A stretch of 64,000 bases of DNA from Pegoplata infirma. Lineage: Eukaryota > Arthropoda > Insecta > Diptera > Anthomyiidae. Location of the stretch: the NCBI GenBank assembly GCA_963921195.1, contig OY992537.1, forward strand, positions 53,778,313 to 53,842,312, read 5' to 3'. Of this stretch, positions 44,461-56,052 are shown one piece after another. The translations under genes and the position numbers were made by a program. A model generated the notes under the pieces. It made no database searches, had not been told where the DNA came from, and saw only the letters and a list, made by a program, of their open reading frames with translations. Every line of letters begins with the position of its first letter. Position 1 is the first letter of the stretch.

Positions 44461-45117
44461 TAATACAAATTGTTGGTATGGTTGCTACTGCTCTTTTCAA
44501 ATGTGAATATATTTTTAGTTTATTTCACCTTTAACCAGCACAGCTTCCAAAAACTTTATGTTCTTCCTTCTCCTTTACTTTCGCCAATAAAAATCACAAT
44601 TCAATTTGTGTTTATTTTGGTTTTTGTTATTGTTAAAATTCCATCATTATAATAATCATTGTTGTTGTATGCGGCGGCGGTGTTCGGTGCTCCAGCTGTG
44701 CGTTAAAAGATGCCCCTTGTCTGTGTTTTCATACGAAAAAAAAAAAAAAATGTTGCTCCACTTTTTCTTTGACTCTGCCTGTTTTATTTGACTTATATTC
44801 TCGTGTTATAACTTCTTCAGTTTTAAAATCTTTGTTGTTTTTCTCAACTCAACAATAGTACTTCTGTTAGATGCAACTTTTCTATGTAATATTGTTATTT
44901 TCTTTTTTTTACTTAATTTTTATTTAATTTTAATTGATATTTTCTGAAATTTTCCTTATAAAAAAAACTTTTCACTTATTTTCGATTTCGCTCTCTGCTG
45001 TCAACGTCAGCTAAATAAATTCTCATATTTTCCAAATGTCAAAAAGCCAGAGCTGCCAGGTATTTATTTCTGTTTTCCCAAAAATATAACAAAATATCCC
45101 CAAAAAATAATAAAACA
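44461..45117. other. Gene-free stretch upstream of heix
   Basis: Probable heix promoter region. No TATA/Inr pair was convincing. GCGGCGGTGTTCGGTGCTCC near 44670 is the most GC-rich spot. Confidence 0.35.
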
Positions 45118-45175
45118 CACGCAAAAAATCTTGTGTCGGAGTGTGCAAAAATCTGTCATAAATTAATTAAAAGTA

Positions 45176-46453
45176 CACGCAAAAAAAAAATCTGTGTCAG
45201 ATTGAGCAATCCTACTTGGTAAAATTTTTTTCATACCAAAAAAAATGTTTACCAAATTTTTGCTAAAATTATGCTTGTCGATGTTAAAGTAACATAATTT
45301 TTTATGTAAAATAACCAAGTAGCTTGCACAATAACGCAAATTACTTGTACAAAAATTTATCGAAAGAAAACAACAAAAAAAAAAAAACAAATACAGACCG
45401 CCATTTTCATTTTGTATTTTTGTGTGCGTGTTTCGTTTATTTTTTGTGTTATAAAAACGTAAAAAGGAAATAGATAAATAAAATTAAAATAAATTAATAA
45501 ATAAATAATTTTTTAAAAGATAAATAAATGTAAGATAAAAAAATGCTAAAGGTAATTTTGCTGTCATAACTTAAAACACCATTCATTTAGCAAAACCAAT
45601 GGAGTCCCAGACGTATGTCTCGATGAATCACAAATGGAATGATAAAGTGAGTTTACCCCTATTCCGAAGACACCAATAAGGTTTAATAGATTTTTAGTTA
45701 AAAATTTGTGTTTGGTAATAATTTTCTATTTTTACAGGGAACTGCTAAATAAATTTTTGAAGCTATGGCGAATCCTTTACTACAATAAAGAGCGTGGGCA
45801 CCAGTCCTTCCTTTAGTTATAAAATTAAAACATAAAAACTCATTTATATAGGTAAGCCAATGGAGTCCAGACCTGTTTTGATGAGTTACAAATGGAATCA
45901 CAAAGTAAGTGTTCCTCCAAACCAAGAGACCAATGGGGTTTACCAGTTTTTTAAATTAAAAATTTAGTTTTGTAATGATTTCCTATTTTTACAGGATGCT
46001 TTTAAATAAATTCGTGAAGCTATAGCGGATCCTTCACTTCAAGAAGAAGCGTAGGCAGCAGTCACTGTAGAAAATTGTACAAAAAGGGTTAAATTAAATC
46101 CTACACAACATTTATTATATGTATTAATATGGATTTATTCTGTGAAAATTTTAAATTCGAAAAATATAAAAATTTTTACAAAAATTAATTGAAAATTTAT
46201 TTCAGCATATATGTGGTAATTTTTAGCATTATTTTTAGTCACCTTTTCTAATAATTTTGGTATATATCACCATATTTCTTTTAATATATTTTACCAAGTT
46301 TTTGCTTAAATATCATTAGCATTTTCTTCAAAATTTTTTACATAAGCGTTTTGGCTAAATTGCGAAAACTGCTTCGTCGGTTGTAGTTTTAGCATATTTT
46401 TGGTAAAATTATGCCAGATTTTTGCTCATTCCGACACAGATTTTTTTTGCGTG
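45176..46453 (+). mobile_element. ACACGCAAAAAAAATCTGTG TIR element A with exon-like units
   Basis: CACGCAAAAAAAAAATCTGT at 45176 and ACAGATTTTTTTTGCGTG near 46453 are inverted ends with TA on both sides. A 261-bp unit is present twice (ATGGAGTCCCAGACG at 45599, ATGGAGTCCAGACC at 45860). Each has a short open frame, a GTGAGT or GTAAGT, an intron-like stretch and CTATTTTTACAG. A fragment of another copy's end lies just left (45118-45170). Element B at 54419-55708 is the same thing in reverse. Confidence 0.85.
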
Positions 46454-46643
46454 TAGTTTTTTGGTGCGTTTGATTGCTTCCAAAAAACCCCTAACTTTAG
46501 GAAAAATTCAGAAGCATGGCAATCCTGCGGAATGTCATTGCCTTTGGTAGCGCCCTCTGTTAATCAGTAGCTAAAACTTAGCTGCCGATAACCGATAACC
46601 ACAGTACATGAGTAGTAGGTTCACAGAGGTGCATTTGATGTGT

Positions 46644-47690
46644 GTAAGTATTAGTGACAGCACACGGTGTAACTTTTGACGTTTCATACAAAACGTAAAC
46701 AAACAACATAAATACATACACAAAAGCTCACACGTACAGGCACACTTACACAAAAACTTAAATATATAAAGACTATGCAAGAGTCAATTCTTTTTGACGT
46801 TTAAAGGTGGTGTTAGTTTTACAAATGGTATCTGGGAAAGCTGGAAATTTTGTTTACCTTTTATTTTTCGTTTAATTTTGCTGGTTTTTTAATTATTTCG
46901 TTTTTTAATTATGTATTTTTTTATTTTCAAGTGACACAACAATAATTTTCATTCATAATTTTAAAAGTTTTTAATGTTTATTTTTCGTTATTCCCAAATC
47001 GTTCCCAAAAAAAGATTGCCATCTGTATATAACGACTTCGTTATTACTGACACTACTATTCATGAGTTACCCCTGCACTTACAGTAGGCAGCGATGATAA
47101 TTCTGTACTAAAAACCATACCACCATATTGGAAAGTACGTAATTAGCATCAGTGTTTGCATACTAGTCTGTACTGTGCCGATAACACTTAAGGTACCTAC
47201 AGACGACGCAATATTATGCACAATATTTTTGACGTTTACCCACAATTGGCATACATAAAAATACTGTGTAAAATATTGAACTGAAAAAAATACATGCAGA
47301 TTGCGCATAATATTGAATCGTCTGTAGAGGCCTTTAATGCTACCAGATAAAAGGAGTTGTGCCTTACTATCATAGAAAAGATTAGAAGGTACGCAGTGTT
47401 GTATTTGATGTATTTTCCAATATGGTGGCAAAATGCTTGTTCTTCCTCATCTCACACGTATTTAATAATAAATTAGATTCTTTGTTTATAAAAAATGGAA
47501 TTTGTCTTTCATTTAATTAAATTTATTATTTATTTTGCTTTATTCAACGTTTTTTTAAAGATAATACGCACTATTGATAGTTTAAAAACTTTTTTTTCTC
47601 TTTTGTTGTTTGCTTTGTTGTTGTCCTCCTTTATGTTACATTGTTTTTATTAAACGTCAAAAGTTACATAATGTGCTGTCACTAATACTT
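46644..47690. mobile_element. TIR element with nested smaller ones
   Basis: GTAAGTATTAGTGACAGCAC and TAACTTTTGACGTTT on the left return inverted at 47652-47690. Inside, ACCACCATATTGGAAA (47119) and TTCCAATATGGTGG (47428) frame a second element. Within that, TACAGACGACGCAATATTAT (about 47195) and ATAATATTGAATCGTCTGTA frame a third. Non-coding. Confidence 0.65.
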
Positions 47691-47743
47691 ATTCAAGCGA
47701 AATACGACTCTGTTACACTTCTATTTTTTTCTATGCTTACTAT

Positions 47744-47820
47744 ACCCTTTTCACACTTACAGTTTTACAGTATGTTGACAGAAAATGCTAAAAACGGTTT
47801 AAAACTGTGTGACTAGGGTA
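47744..47820. mobile_element. TACCCTATTCACAC MITE, 77-bp deletion derivative
   Basis: TACCCTTTTCACACTTACAG, TATGTTGACAGAAAATGCTA and CGGTTTAAAACTGTGTGAC-TAGGGTA correspond to the ~140-bp MITEs near 56 kb with about 60 central bases missing. Confidence 0.8.
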
Positions 47821-47865
47821 TTACACATTTTTTCGTTGGCGTATGAAATTCATACTATGAATATA

Positions 47866-48334
47866 CACTGTTGCCAACTATTTTTAACCAAAAACCTCTA
47901 AATTTCACTAAAAAAGCGCTAGAAACCGCCAAAAATAAATTTAGCGGGGAAAATTTAAAATTCTCCCGCTAAATTACGAAAAAAAGCGCTAAAAACCGAA
48001 AAACTTGGCATTTTTGATTGACAAAAAAGAAAAATTTTACAAAAAACCTCCAAATTATTTTTTCTACGAAAATTGACTTTTCACTAAAACCGCGCAAGAG
48101 ACCGCCGAAAAAAATTTAGCGGGAAAATATAAAGTTCTCCCGCTAAAATTCGACAAACCTATCGTTTTCGATTGAAAAATTAGAAAAAACCTCTAAATCT
48201 TTCCCACTAAATCCAAACAAAAAGCGCTAGATTTTCCCGCTAAAGCACCGTTCCCGCTAAAACCAATTTTCCCCCACTTAATCCAAACAAAAAGCGCTAG
48301 ATTTAGCGGGAAAACCTCCAACTTGGCAACAGTG
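47866..48334. mobile_element. CACTGTTGCCAA TIR element rich in CCCGCTAAA / AAGCGCTA
   Basis: CACTGTTGCCAA at 47866 and TTGGCAACAGTG at 48334 are perfect inverted ends of hAT style. The interior is a chain of AAAAGCGCTA, TTTAGCGGGAAAA and CTCCCGCTAAAT words. No 8-bp duplication was found. Non-coding. Confidence 0.75.
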
Positions 48335-48383
48335 CATACAAGCTTCATTCACACTCACGTTTACTTACACTCACGTTTACTTA

Positions 48384-48935
48384 GTGTGCAATTACAATTC
48401 TGGCGTTAGCTTTGAATTTTGTGTAAAGAGAGGGCGTTTGGTTTAAACAAAGGCTTTGGCTTTGAATTTTGTTCTGGCGTTTGTTTGTATTCACACACAC
48501 AAAGAAGGACAGAAATATAATTATTTGGTGGAAGAAAAATAAATTTTTCCTGAAAATTATTTTTTTTTCGGTGAAATATAAAACTCCTTTGGTTTTTTAT
48601 TGATATTTTTTTTGATACTTGTATTTTTTTTTTATAATAATTGGCGGTAATTTATATTTTCATTTTCTTTTATATGTACTTTTCTTATAATTTGCCAATA
48701 TACAGATGTGTTTCATAAACAAGATGTGTTTCATAAACAAAATCAACCCTTTTTTATTAAAGACTGGCAATGCCATAGCAAAAAAAAAATACTCACGAGA
48801 GAGCAAAGCCAAGAAAATAGAATTGATTCTATTCTGGCTTTGAAACGCTAGCGCTGGCTTTGAATTTTGTTCTACATACAAAATGTATGGGAACAAGCAA
48901 AATTCAAGGCCAACGCCAGAATTGTAATTGCACAC
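48384..48935. mobile_element. 552-bp TIR element with 7-bp duplication
   Basis: GTGTGCAATTACAATTCTGG starts at 48384 and its complement closes at 48935. TTACTTA is duplicated on both sides (48377-48383, 48936-48942). GGCTTTGAATTTTGTTCTGG-type words repeat inside on both strands. It lies 170 bp upstream of the zinc-finger ATG and may have supplied part of that gene's 5' flank. Confidence 0.85.
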
Positions 48936-49102
48936 TTACTTACACAATTTGCTCAAACAAGTTCGACGAAATTTCGGTTGTGAAATTGGGTAAAAAATCG
49001 AAAATGCACCATCGCAAGCTTTTTAAAATACGATCTCTAAAAAAATAAATAATTGTTTTCTAATATTTTTTATTTTCAAAAAAACTTAGGCAATCAAACG
49101 CA

Positions 49103-49336
49103 ATGGATTATGCAGAAAATGTTAAACAAATCGATCCGAATTCTATCAAGCTAGTGGAAGAATTCAACAAAGATATAAAATCGGATAAGGGAACATTTCA
49201 ATCTAAAATTGCAAATGAACATTTTTATAATAAAAGTGTTCAAGAATTTAGCAACTTGGAGAGTAATGGAGCAAATGAAGACAGCAAAATGCCCGTATTG
49301 CCAATTGTAGACAAGAAATGTGGAGTCTGTAAAATG
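49103..49336 (+). CDS. C2H2 zinc-finger protein, exon 1 (78 residues)
   Basis: ATG at 49103 (MDYAENVKQ) opens an acidic/basic low-similarity N-terminal region. The exon ends CGVCKM|GTATGT at 49336, phase 0. The CxxC at its end is half of a zinc finger finished in exon 2, which supports the splice. A TTAG 13 bases upstream of the ATG could be an acceptor for an upstream non-coding exon. No ZAD or BTB domain is visible. I do not recognise the orthologue. Confidence 0.8.
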
Positions 49337-50204
49337 GTATGTACTAAATTGGCATTTTTAAGAAAAACATGCATTGCTTTCCTTATTGGGGAGAATTAAC
49401 TGACGGAGTATGACATAGTTTGCACAGTGAAGGGAATCATTTACGCCAAGATGTTCCCGGTGATTAGATCGGAAACATTGTTTCGTCGAGCTGGCTGTGG
49501 GGGGGGCCAACCAATCCACCCGGTGAGAACTGACCACGCAATCTGCAACAACACGATGTCTATAATAGGGGTAGCTTCTATGGATCTTAGATATGTAGTT
49601 GTTTGATAAATCGAACCCACGAATAAATCGAACCCACGACTGAAATTTTTAATTTTTAAGGAACTAATAACGATTGGGGGCATAACCGGGATTTTTTTAT
49701 ATACTTACCACCCTCATCTTATTGTTAGTGGTAGAGGGTTTATCATGCCTTCTTGAAAGCCATTCAACGATATGTAAGTTTGTCATTCCGTTGGTAACAC
49801 ATCGAAATATCGGTCTAGGACTTCATAAAGTATAATCAGCAAATCTGCTTTTTTTGACCTTTCGTGGTGGTCAATATTTGTTTCATAAATGTTTAAATAA
49901 TATTGCAAATTTTCTATTTACATTAATTTGAATTTTTTAAAAACAGTACCAAATTTAGCTGTTAAAGTCTATTAAAACCTGAATTTTGCCAAATCGATAG
50001 TGTTGCTGGCGGTGTCAAAAAAATGGTCTTAAAAAAAATTAAAAAATTTTCTTAAACAAAAATTATTTTTTTTGGTAACCGTTATTCGTTTCGGTTACCA
50101 ACCCGGGTTAACAGTCATAAATTGGGTTTTCTGATTTAGGGTAAAAATCTAAATATGTGAAAGAATCAGTTCCTCAGGTATTTAAATTTTTTTTTCTTTT
50201 ACAG
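49337..50204 (+). other. Zinc-finger gene intron (868 bp)
   Basis: GTATGT donor, TTTTCTTTTACAG acceptor. It contains a piece of a dispersed fly repeat (49690-49850: GTTTGTCATTCCGTTGGTAA, ACATCGAAATATCGGTCTAG). An unusually GC-rich patch (49400-49690, with GGGGGGGCCAACCAATCC) is of unknown origin. Confidence 0.75.
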
Positions 50205-51575
50205 ATTTTTTGTTATCAGCTAAAATTTGATGAGCATGTTCAAGAATTCCATTGTAATGAAACAGCATATAAATGTCGATATTGTAGCGAACGATTTTTC
50301 AATATCTCATTGTTATCAAATCATGTTAAAATAATACATAAATCCAAAACGGTAATTAATGAAAAACCCCAAAGGCGAGTGGCTTCTTATAATGCATCTA
50401 TTCATGCATGTAATATATGTCGAAAAACTTTTAAAAATTACGCCCTTTTAAAATATCATCTAAAGACTTGTGACATAAGTTTTAATAAACCGGAGAATTT
50501 CCGAACAGTAATTAATGAAAACTCCCAAAGACGTGTGACTTCTAATGCATTTACCCACTCATGTAACATTTGTAGAAAATCTTTTAAAAATGTTGCTCTT
50601 TTAAAATATCATCAAAAGATTTGTGACTTGACTTCTAATGAACCGAAAAATCTTTTTTGTAAAGATCAAATGTGTATTAAAAATGAGAGTTGTTTAGATT
50701 ATGAATCTGCAAAAGAATTGGAAGCTAAATACACTTTGGAAATATGTAAAACAGAATACAAACTGGAGGAAACTATATTAGAAGCAGTATTGAAACCAAT
50801 TTGTTCCCAACAAAAACAGGAAGAAGAAAATGAAAGCAAGAATATACCAAATTTTCGTGACATTAAGGAGGAATTTCCTGTAGATAGTGAATGTGCAAAT
50901 AAAATGGAAATTGAAAAAGAATTGCCTATAAATGTTATTAATAACGTAGCTAATACAACATCTGTAAATCAATATTTTGATGAAAGTTCAAAAAATATTA
51001 AAGATTCGCTACAGTCACACAAAGTAGGTAAAAATACCACAAAAAGGCAATCTGCGAAATTTTATGTTTGTGAATTTTGTTCCCTGTCGTTCAAAAGAAA
51101 AAGCTGGAGAGATCATTTGAGAACACACACTGGAGAACGTCCCTACTCTTGTTCATTCTGTAAAAAGTCATTTTCAAACGGAGGAAGTTTACATAATCAT
51201 CTAGGCATACATTCTGGCGAACGTGCGTTCACCTGTTCGCTATGTAATAAAAGCTTTACAAGAAAAAGCTGTTTAATGAGGCATAAAAAAACGCATACTT
51301 CACAAAAGGAGTATTTAACGAAACATCAAAGGGTACATACTGGAGAACGACCCTACTCTTGTTCATTCTGTACAAAAACATTTAAAGGTCGAAGTAATTT
51401 AAAATATCATGAAAGGATGCATACTGAAAAACTGTCCTACTCCTGTTCTTGGTGCGCAAAATCATATAGACATAAAAAAAATCTGAAAGATCACCAAGAG
51501 AGAACTCATAAAAATTTGCTGAGCTCAACGCTAATGAATGTAAAAAATGATTCCAAACTACAAAGTTTACAATGA
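50205..51575 (+). CDS. C2H2 zinc-finger protein, exon 2 (456 residues)
   Basis: Joined to exon 1 the protein is 534 residues. Fingers in order: one built across the intron (CGVC + HVQEFH), YKCRYC...H, two C2HC-type fingers (HACNICRKTF...C, HSCNICRKSF...C), an acidic linker of ~150 residues, then five classical fingers: YVCEFC, YSCSFC, FTCSLC, YSCSFC, YSCSWC. TGERP-type linkers join several, a mark of sequence-specific DNA binding. Between the third and fourth of the last group sits a half finger (SQKEYLTKHQRVH) that has lost its cysteines. Likely nuclear and a transcription regulator; target unknown. The stop is at 51573-51575. AATAAA-like signals lie near 51830-51870. Confidence 0.88.
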   Translation: MFCYQLKFDEHVQEFHCNETAYKCRYCSERFFNISLLSNHVKIIHKSKTVINEKPQRRVASYNASIHACNICRKTFKNYALLKYHLKTCDISFNKPENFRTVINENSQRRVTSNAFTHSCNICRKSFKNVALLKYHQKICDLTSNEPKNLFCKDQMCIKNESCLDYESAKELEAKYTLEICKTEYKLEETILEAVLKPICSQQKQEEENESKNIPNFRDIKEEFPVDSECANKMEIEKELPINVINNVANTTSVNQYFDESSKNIKDSLQSHKVGKNTTKRQSAKFYVCEFCSLSFKRKSWRDHLRTHTGERPYSCSFCKKSFSNGGSLHNHLGIHSGERAFTCSLCNKSFTRKSCLMRHKKTHTSQKEYLTKHQRVHTGERPYSCSFCTKTFKGRSNLKYHERMHTEKLSYSCSWCAKSYRHKKNLKDHQERTHKNLLSSTLMNVKNDSKLQSLQ

Positions 51576-51618
51576 TTACCTCAGTACATGAAATTCATGA
51601 ATTTTGTTCCTAGACTAA

Positions 51619-51660
51619 ATTCACACTGGTAAACGTCCCTTCTCATGTTATATTTGTTAA
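51619..51660 (+). pseudogene. Vestigial extra zinc finger after the stop
   Basis: In a different frame, 44 bases past the stop, ATT CAC ACT GGT AAA CGT CCC TTC TCA TGT TAT ATT TGT TAA reads IHTGKRPFSCYIC-stop, a complete finger linker plus CxxC. It looks like the remnant of at least one more C-terminal finger cut off by a frameshift. Confidence 0.75.
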
Positions 51661-52842
51661 AAAAAAAAAAATAAGAATTTAAGTTTTCAAGGCTCATTCT
51701 TGAATGAATACTACGTTCGTTCCACAAGTTTTCAAACAAGCACGGATAAACATTTTTCATACGTTTTGACAGCTAAAAACCGTGATCCGCAGCCAGAGTT
51801 TTCTAATGATTCACTACATCGAAATGCGTAAAATAAAATGAAAAAATATCATAAAATAAAAGAAATTTTTAAAATATTTCGTAAAGTAAACGAAATATTT
51901 TTACATTATAAGAACAATAAAATTTAAGTTTGTAGTGTATAACTTAAATTGTATTTCAAATTTTGTTACAAATAGTTTTGTCTAAATCACACCTGTAAAT
52001 ACTGGAAAATTTATTTGCGTCTCCTATTCAAAATTAAAATTTTTGGAAATTTATAGGGATGATCACCAATTTTAGATATTTTCGCTCTAGCACTGTATAT
52101 AAGAATTTTATTGTAATTAAAGATTTTTTTAGAAAATATATTATAAAAATGGATTTTTAGAAATTTATACGGATGATCACCATTTCAGATATTTTCGTTC
52201 TAGCTAAGGATTTAATTGCAATTAAAGTTTTTTTGTTTTAGGAATTTATTGCATTAAAAGCTGTTTTTGAACAATTATAGGGATTTTCCCCCAATTCAAT
52301 CTATATTCGCTTTTTTACCTTTAAGCCATAAAATGAAATAAGAGTTTTTTCACAATAAAAATTTTTTGAAAATTGTAGCTATTTTTGCTCTAGCTCTATT
52401 GTAAAACAATAAATTGCGATTAAAGGTTTTTAGAAATAAGTCGTATACAAATGGATTTTTTGATATTTTTTTATAAAAAAATTATAAAAATGGTTTAATA
52501 AAAGTTTATAGCGATGATCCCCAACTTTTGCTCTTTACACTCTAGCATCATTAGTTAAGCCATAAAATGCAAGAAAAGTTGGTAAAAAAATCATATAAAA
52601 ATGGCTTTTTGGAAATTTATTGGGATCATACTTAGGACCTGAAAATTGAAGCATTAGTTTTTTCCATGTAAATTTCATTAGCATTGTTTTTTCATGCAAA
52701 ATTAATGCCAGGTCCCAAATATGATGAGGTTGAAATTGTCATGATGAGAAGAAATTGTCATTTTCAGTTATTTTTGCTCTAGAATCTCTTAAGGATTTAA
52801 TATTGTATAATGGAAATTTACAATATTAAAACCTCCAGTTAA

Positions 52843-52985
52843 TACCCTATTTACACGTACAGTTTTAAATCGTTTTTAGCAGCAATCTTTTTAGCACTTT
52901 CTTTATTCTATTACAGTATATTGACAGAAAATGCTAAAAATAGTTGCTAAAAACGGTTTAAAACTGTAAGTGTGAATAGGGTATA
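52843..52985. mobile_element. TACCCTATTCACAC hairpin MITE, copy in the array
   Basis: TACCCTATTTACACGTACAG, GTTTTAAATCGTTTTTAGCA and the mirrored half ending CTGTAAGTGTGAATAGGGTA form ~60-bp arms. TAA flanks both sides, a 3-bp TWA target as in PIF/Harbinger elements (inference). Confidence 0.88.
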
Positions 52986-52999
52986 ACCCATTTTGTACC

Positions 53000-53490
53000 A
53001 AGAATTAAATTTACTTTTTTAGGGTAATTAGTACTGATTAGTACCCGCTAATCTTAAAAATCTTGTCAAAAAACTTTTCAATGTTCCGTTATTCAAGAAA
53101 AGCCTGATTTTTGGATTTATTTGCTATTTTTTTAATTTATTTCATTATTTTCAAAATAAATTGTTTCAAAATGATTCAAATTAATGAAATGTGATTAAAA
53201 AAAGTTTAAAATTAATTAAAAAAATTAAAAAACCGATAATAAAAAAATGCTAAATTTTCGTTTTTACTTGAAACAATTTCTGTGCTGATGCACATTGCAT
53301 GTTATGCACATATAAATTACGGTGGTCAAGGGGGATATATATTTTTAATTGCAGAACGATTAGACTTAACACTCGTAACAAAATATACCTGAAATTCCAC
53401 CTTTTTCATACATAAAAATTTTTTTTGAATCGACTGTTTTGAATCTCGCCTATTCGAAAAATCGAACAGTGAATCGAAATGGGTTAAGCC
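53000..53490. repeat. Composite dispersed repeat, copy without the 835-bp insert
   Basis: GCTAATCTTAAAAATCTTGT, ATATAAATTACGGTGGTCAA and TTTTTAATTGCAGAACGATT align with 17285-17375 joined to 18210-18370. An extra ~220 bp (53105-53325) sits in this copy only. Confidence 0.7.
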
Positions 53491-54418
53491 ATAAAGTGTA
53501 AGTAAAGGATTTTTAAAAACTTTTAGAAATGATCCCCAATTTCAGGTATTTTTTAATTGCAATTACATTTTTTTAACATTTTTAGAAATTATCCCCATAT
53601 TCAGTAATTTTTATTCTAGCACCTCTAGTTAAGGATTAAATAGCACTTAAAATTAAAAAAAAATTATATTCAAAAAGATTTTTGAAAATTTCATAAAATC
53701 ATAAAATGCAATTAAAGGATTTCCGAAAAATTTCAGTTATTTTTGTTCTAGCATCTCTAGTTAAGAATTGCAATTTAAGGCCATGTTCACACTACAAGAA
53801 CTTACCATGGTAAGTTGAGATGATTTTGCAATTTTTCTTTATGCTAGTACAATTTGAGATGATTTTGTAAATCACTATGTGATTTTGTTCAAAGAAAAAT
53901 CACATAGTGATTTTAAAATCACGCTAGTCTGTATACAGTATAAGATTTTTAACAACTCATATAAAAAAAGATTTTTGGAAATTTATAACGACGATCTCCA
54001 ATTTTTGCTAGCTGAAGCGCCCCGCGTTGCCTGGGTCAACTTTGATATGAATATCAAAATAGCTTCTCCCCAGCGCCACCTATCGGGTCCATTCATACAT
54101 AATTTTACAATGACGAAATATTCAAGTGCCGTAAAATTTCACTGAAATTAATTATTTTGTTAATTACTTTCTTACATCTACTCTCCATTTTTCATATTTT
54201 CGCTCTAGCATCCCTGGTTAAGTAATAAAATGCAAATAAAGGATTTCCGAAAAATTTTAGTTATTTTTGTTCTAGCACCTCTAGTTAAGAATTGTAATTT
54301 AAGTTTTTTAAAAAATCATACTACTATAAAAATAGATTTTTTGGAAACTTACAGCGATGATCTCCAATTTTTGGTATTTTTGTTCTAGCGCCCCTTGTTA
54401 AGCCATAAAAGCAAGTAA

Positions 54419-55708
54419 ACACGCAAAGAAAAATCTGTGTCGGAGTGAGCAAAAATCTGGCATAATTTTACCAAAAATATGCTAAAACTACAACCGACGA
54501 AGTAGTTTTCGTAATTTAGCCAAAACACTTATGTAAAAAATTTTGAAGAAAATGCTAATGCTATTTAAGCAAAAACTTGGTAAAATATACCAAAAGAAAT
54601 GTGGTGAAATATACCAAAATTATTAGAAAAGGTGACTAAAAATAATGCTAAAAATTACCCCATTTATGCTAAAATAAATTTTCTATAAATTTTTTGTAAA
54701 AATTTGTATATTTGTTGAATTTAAATATTTCACATAATAAATCCATATTAATATAACAAATGTTGTGTAGGATTTTATTTACCACCGACCAACTGATCCT
54801 TTATGTACAATTTTCTCCAGTGACTGCTGCCTACGCTTTTTCTTGAAGTGAAGGATCCGCTATAGCGTCACGAATTTATTTAATAGCATCCTGTAAAAAT
54901 AGAAAATTATTACAAAACATAAATTTTTAATTTAAAAAACTAGTAAACCCCATTGGTCTTTTGATTAGGAGGAACACCTACTTTGTGATTCCATTTGTAA
55001 CTCATCAAAACAGGTCTGGTGGACTCCATTGGCTTTGCTATATAAATGAGTTTTTAGGTTTTAATTTTATAACTAAAGGGAGGACTGGTGCCAATGCTCT
55101 TTATTGAAGTGAAGGAATCGCCATAGCAGTACCCTGTAAAAATAGAAAAATAGAAAACACTAATTTTTAACAAAAAATCTATTAAACCTTATTGGTGTCT
55201 TCGGAATAGGGGTATACTCACTTTATCATACCATTTGTAATTCATTGAAACAAACGTCTGGGACTCCATTGGTTTTGCTAAATGAATGGTGTTTTAATTT
55301 ATGACAGCAAAATTAACTAGCATTTTTTTTATCTTACATTTATTTATCTTTTAAAAAACTAATTATTTATTTTTATTTATTAATTTATTTAAATTTTATT
55401 TATCAATTTCCTTTTTACGATTTTATAACACAAAAAATAAACGAAGCACGCACACAAAAATACAAAATTAAAATGGAGGTCTGTATTTGTTATTTTTTTT
55501 GTTGTTTTCTTTCGATAAATTTTTGTGCAAGTAATTTGAGTTATTGTGCAAGCTACTTGGTTATTTTACATAAAAAATGAATTATGTTACTTTAACATCG
55601 ACAAGCATAATTTTAGCAAAAATTTGGTAAAAATTTTTTTTTTGGTATGAAAAAAGTTTTACCAAGTAGGATTGCTCAATCTTACACAGATTTTTTTTTT
55701 TTGCGTGA
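54419..55708 (-). mobile_element. ACACGCAAAAAAAATCTGTG TIR element B (reverse of element A)
   Basis: It begins ACACGCAAAGAAAAATCTGT and ends AGATTTTTTTTTTTTGCGTG. It is 1290 bp and aligns along its whole length, inverted, with 45176-46453, including both exon-like units. The ATGGAGTCC of one unit lies, on the minus strand, at about 55028-55020. A CCACCAG variant keeps the unit frame open at its start. Confidence 0.85.
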
Positions 55709-56052
55709 AGGATGATTAATTTTTTTTTAGAAATGATTCCCAATTTTAGTTATATTCGTTCTAGCACCTCTAGTTAAGGATTTAATTAAAACTTAAGTTT
55801 TTTTTAAATCATATAAAAATGGATTTTTGGAAGTTTATAGCGATGATCTATTTGTGCTATTTTCGCTCTAGCTCCTCTAGTTAAATCATAAAATGCAAGT
55901 AAAGTATTTCTGAAACTTTTTAATAATGTTGTTTTCGTTATTTTCGCTCTAGATACTCTAGTAAAGAATTTAATTGCAATTAAAACTAATTTTTAGAAAT
56001 TATAGCGAGGATCTCCATTGTTTCATATTTTCGCTCTTGCACTTCTAGTTAA

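Larger units (their letters stand above)
52030..56045. repeat. Diverged tandem array (TTTTCGCTCTAGCACCTCTA units), interrupted
   Basis: About 14 degenerate units of roughly 80-130 bp contain GGATTTTTGGAAATTTATAG, CGATGATCTCCAATTTT, TATTTTCGCTCTAGCACCTC, AGTTAAGGATTTAATTGCA and ATTAAAG. Anchor words lie near 52084, 52198, 52389, 52539, 52769, 53622, 53748, 54203, 54272, 54384, 55748, 55864, 55949 and 56031. The array is split by the elements listed separately (52843, 53000, 54419). Confidence 0.8.

Noticed and set aside
48860..49048. 62-codon ORF before the zinc-finger gene
   Set aside because: Half of it lies in the TIR element at 48384-48935; no similarity to an N-terminal domain.
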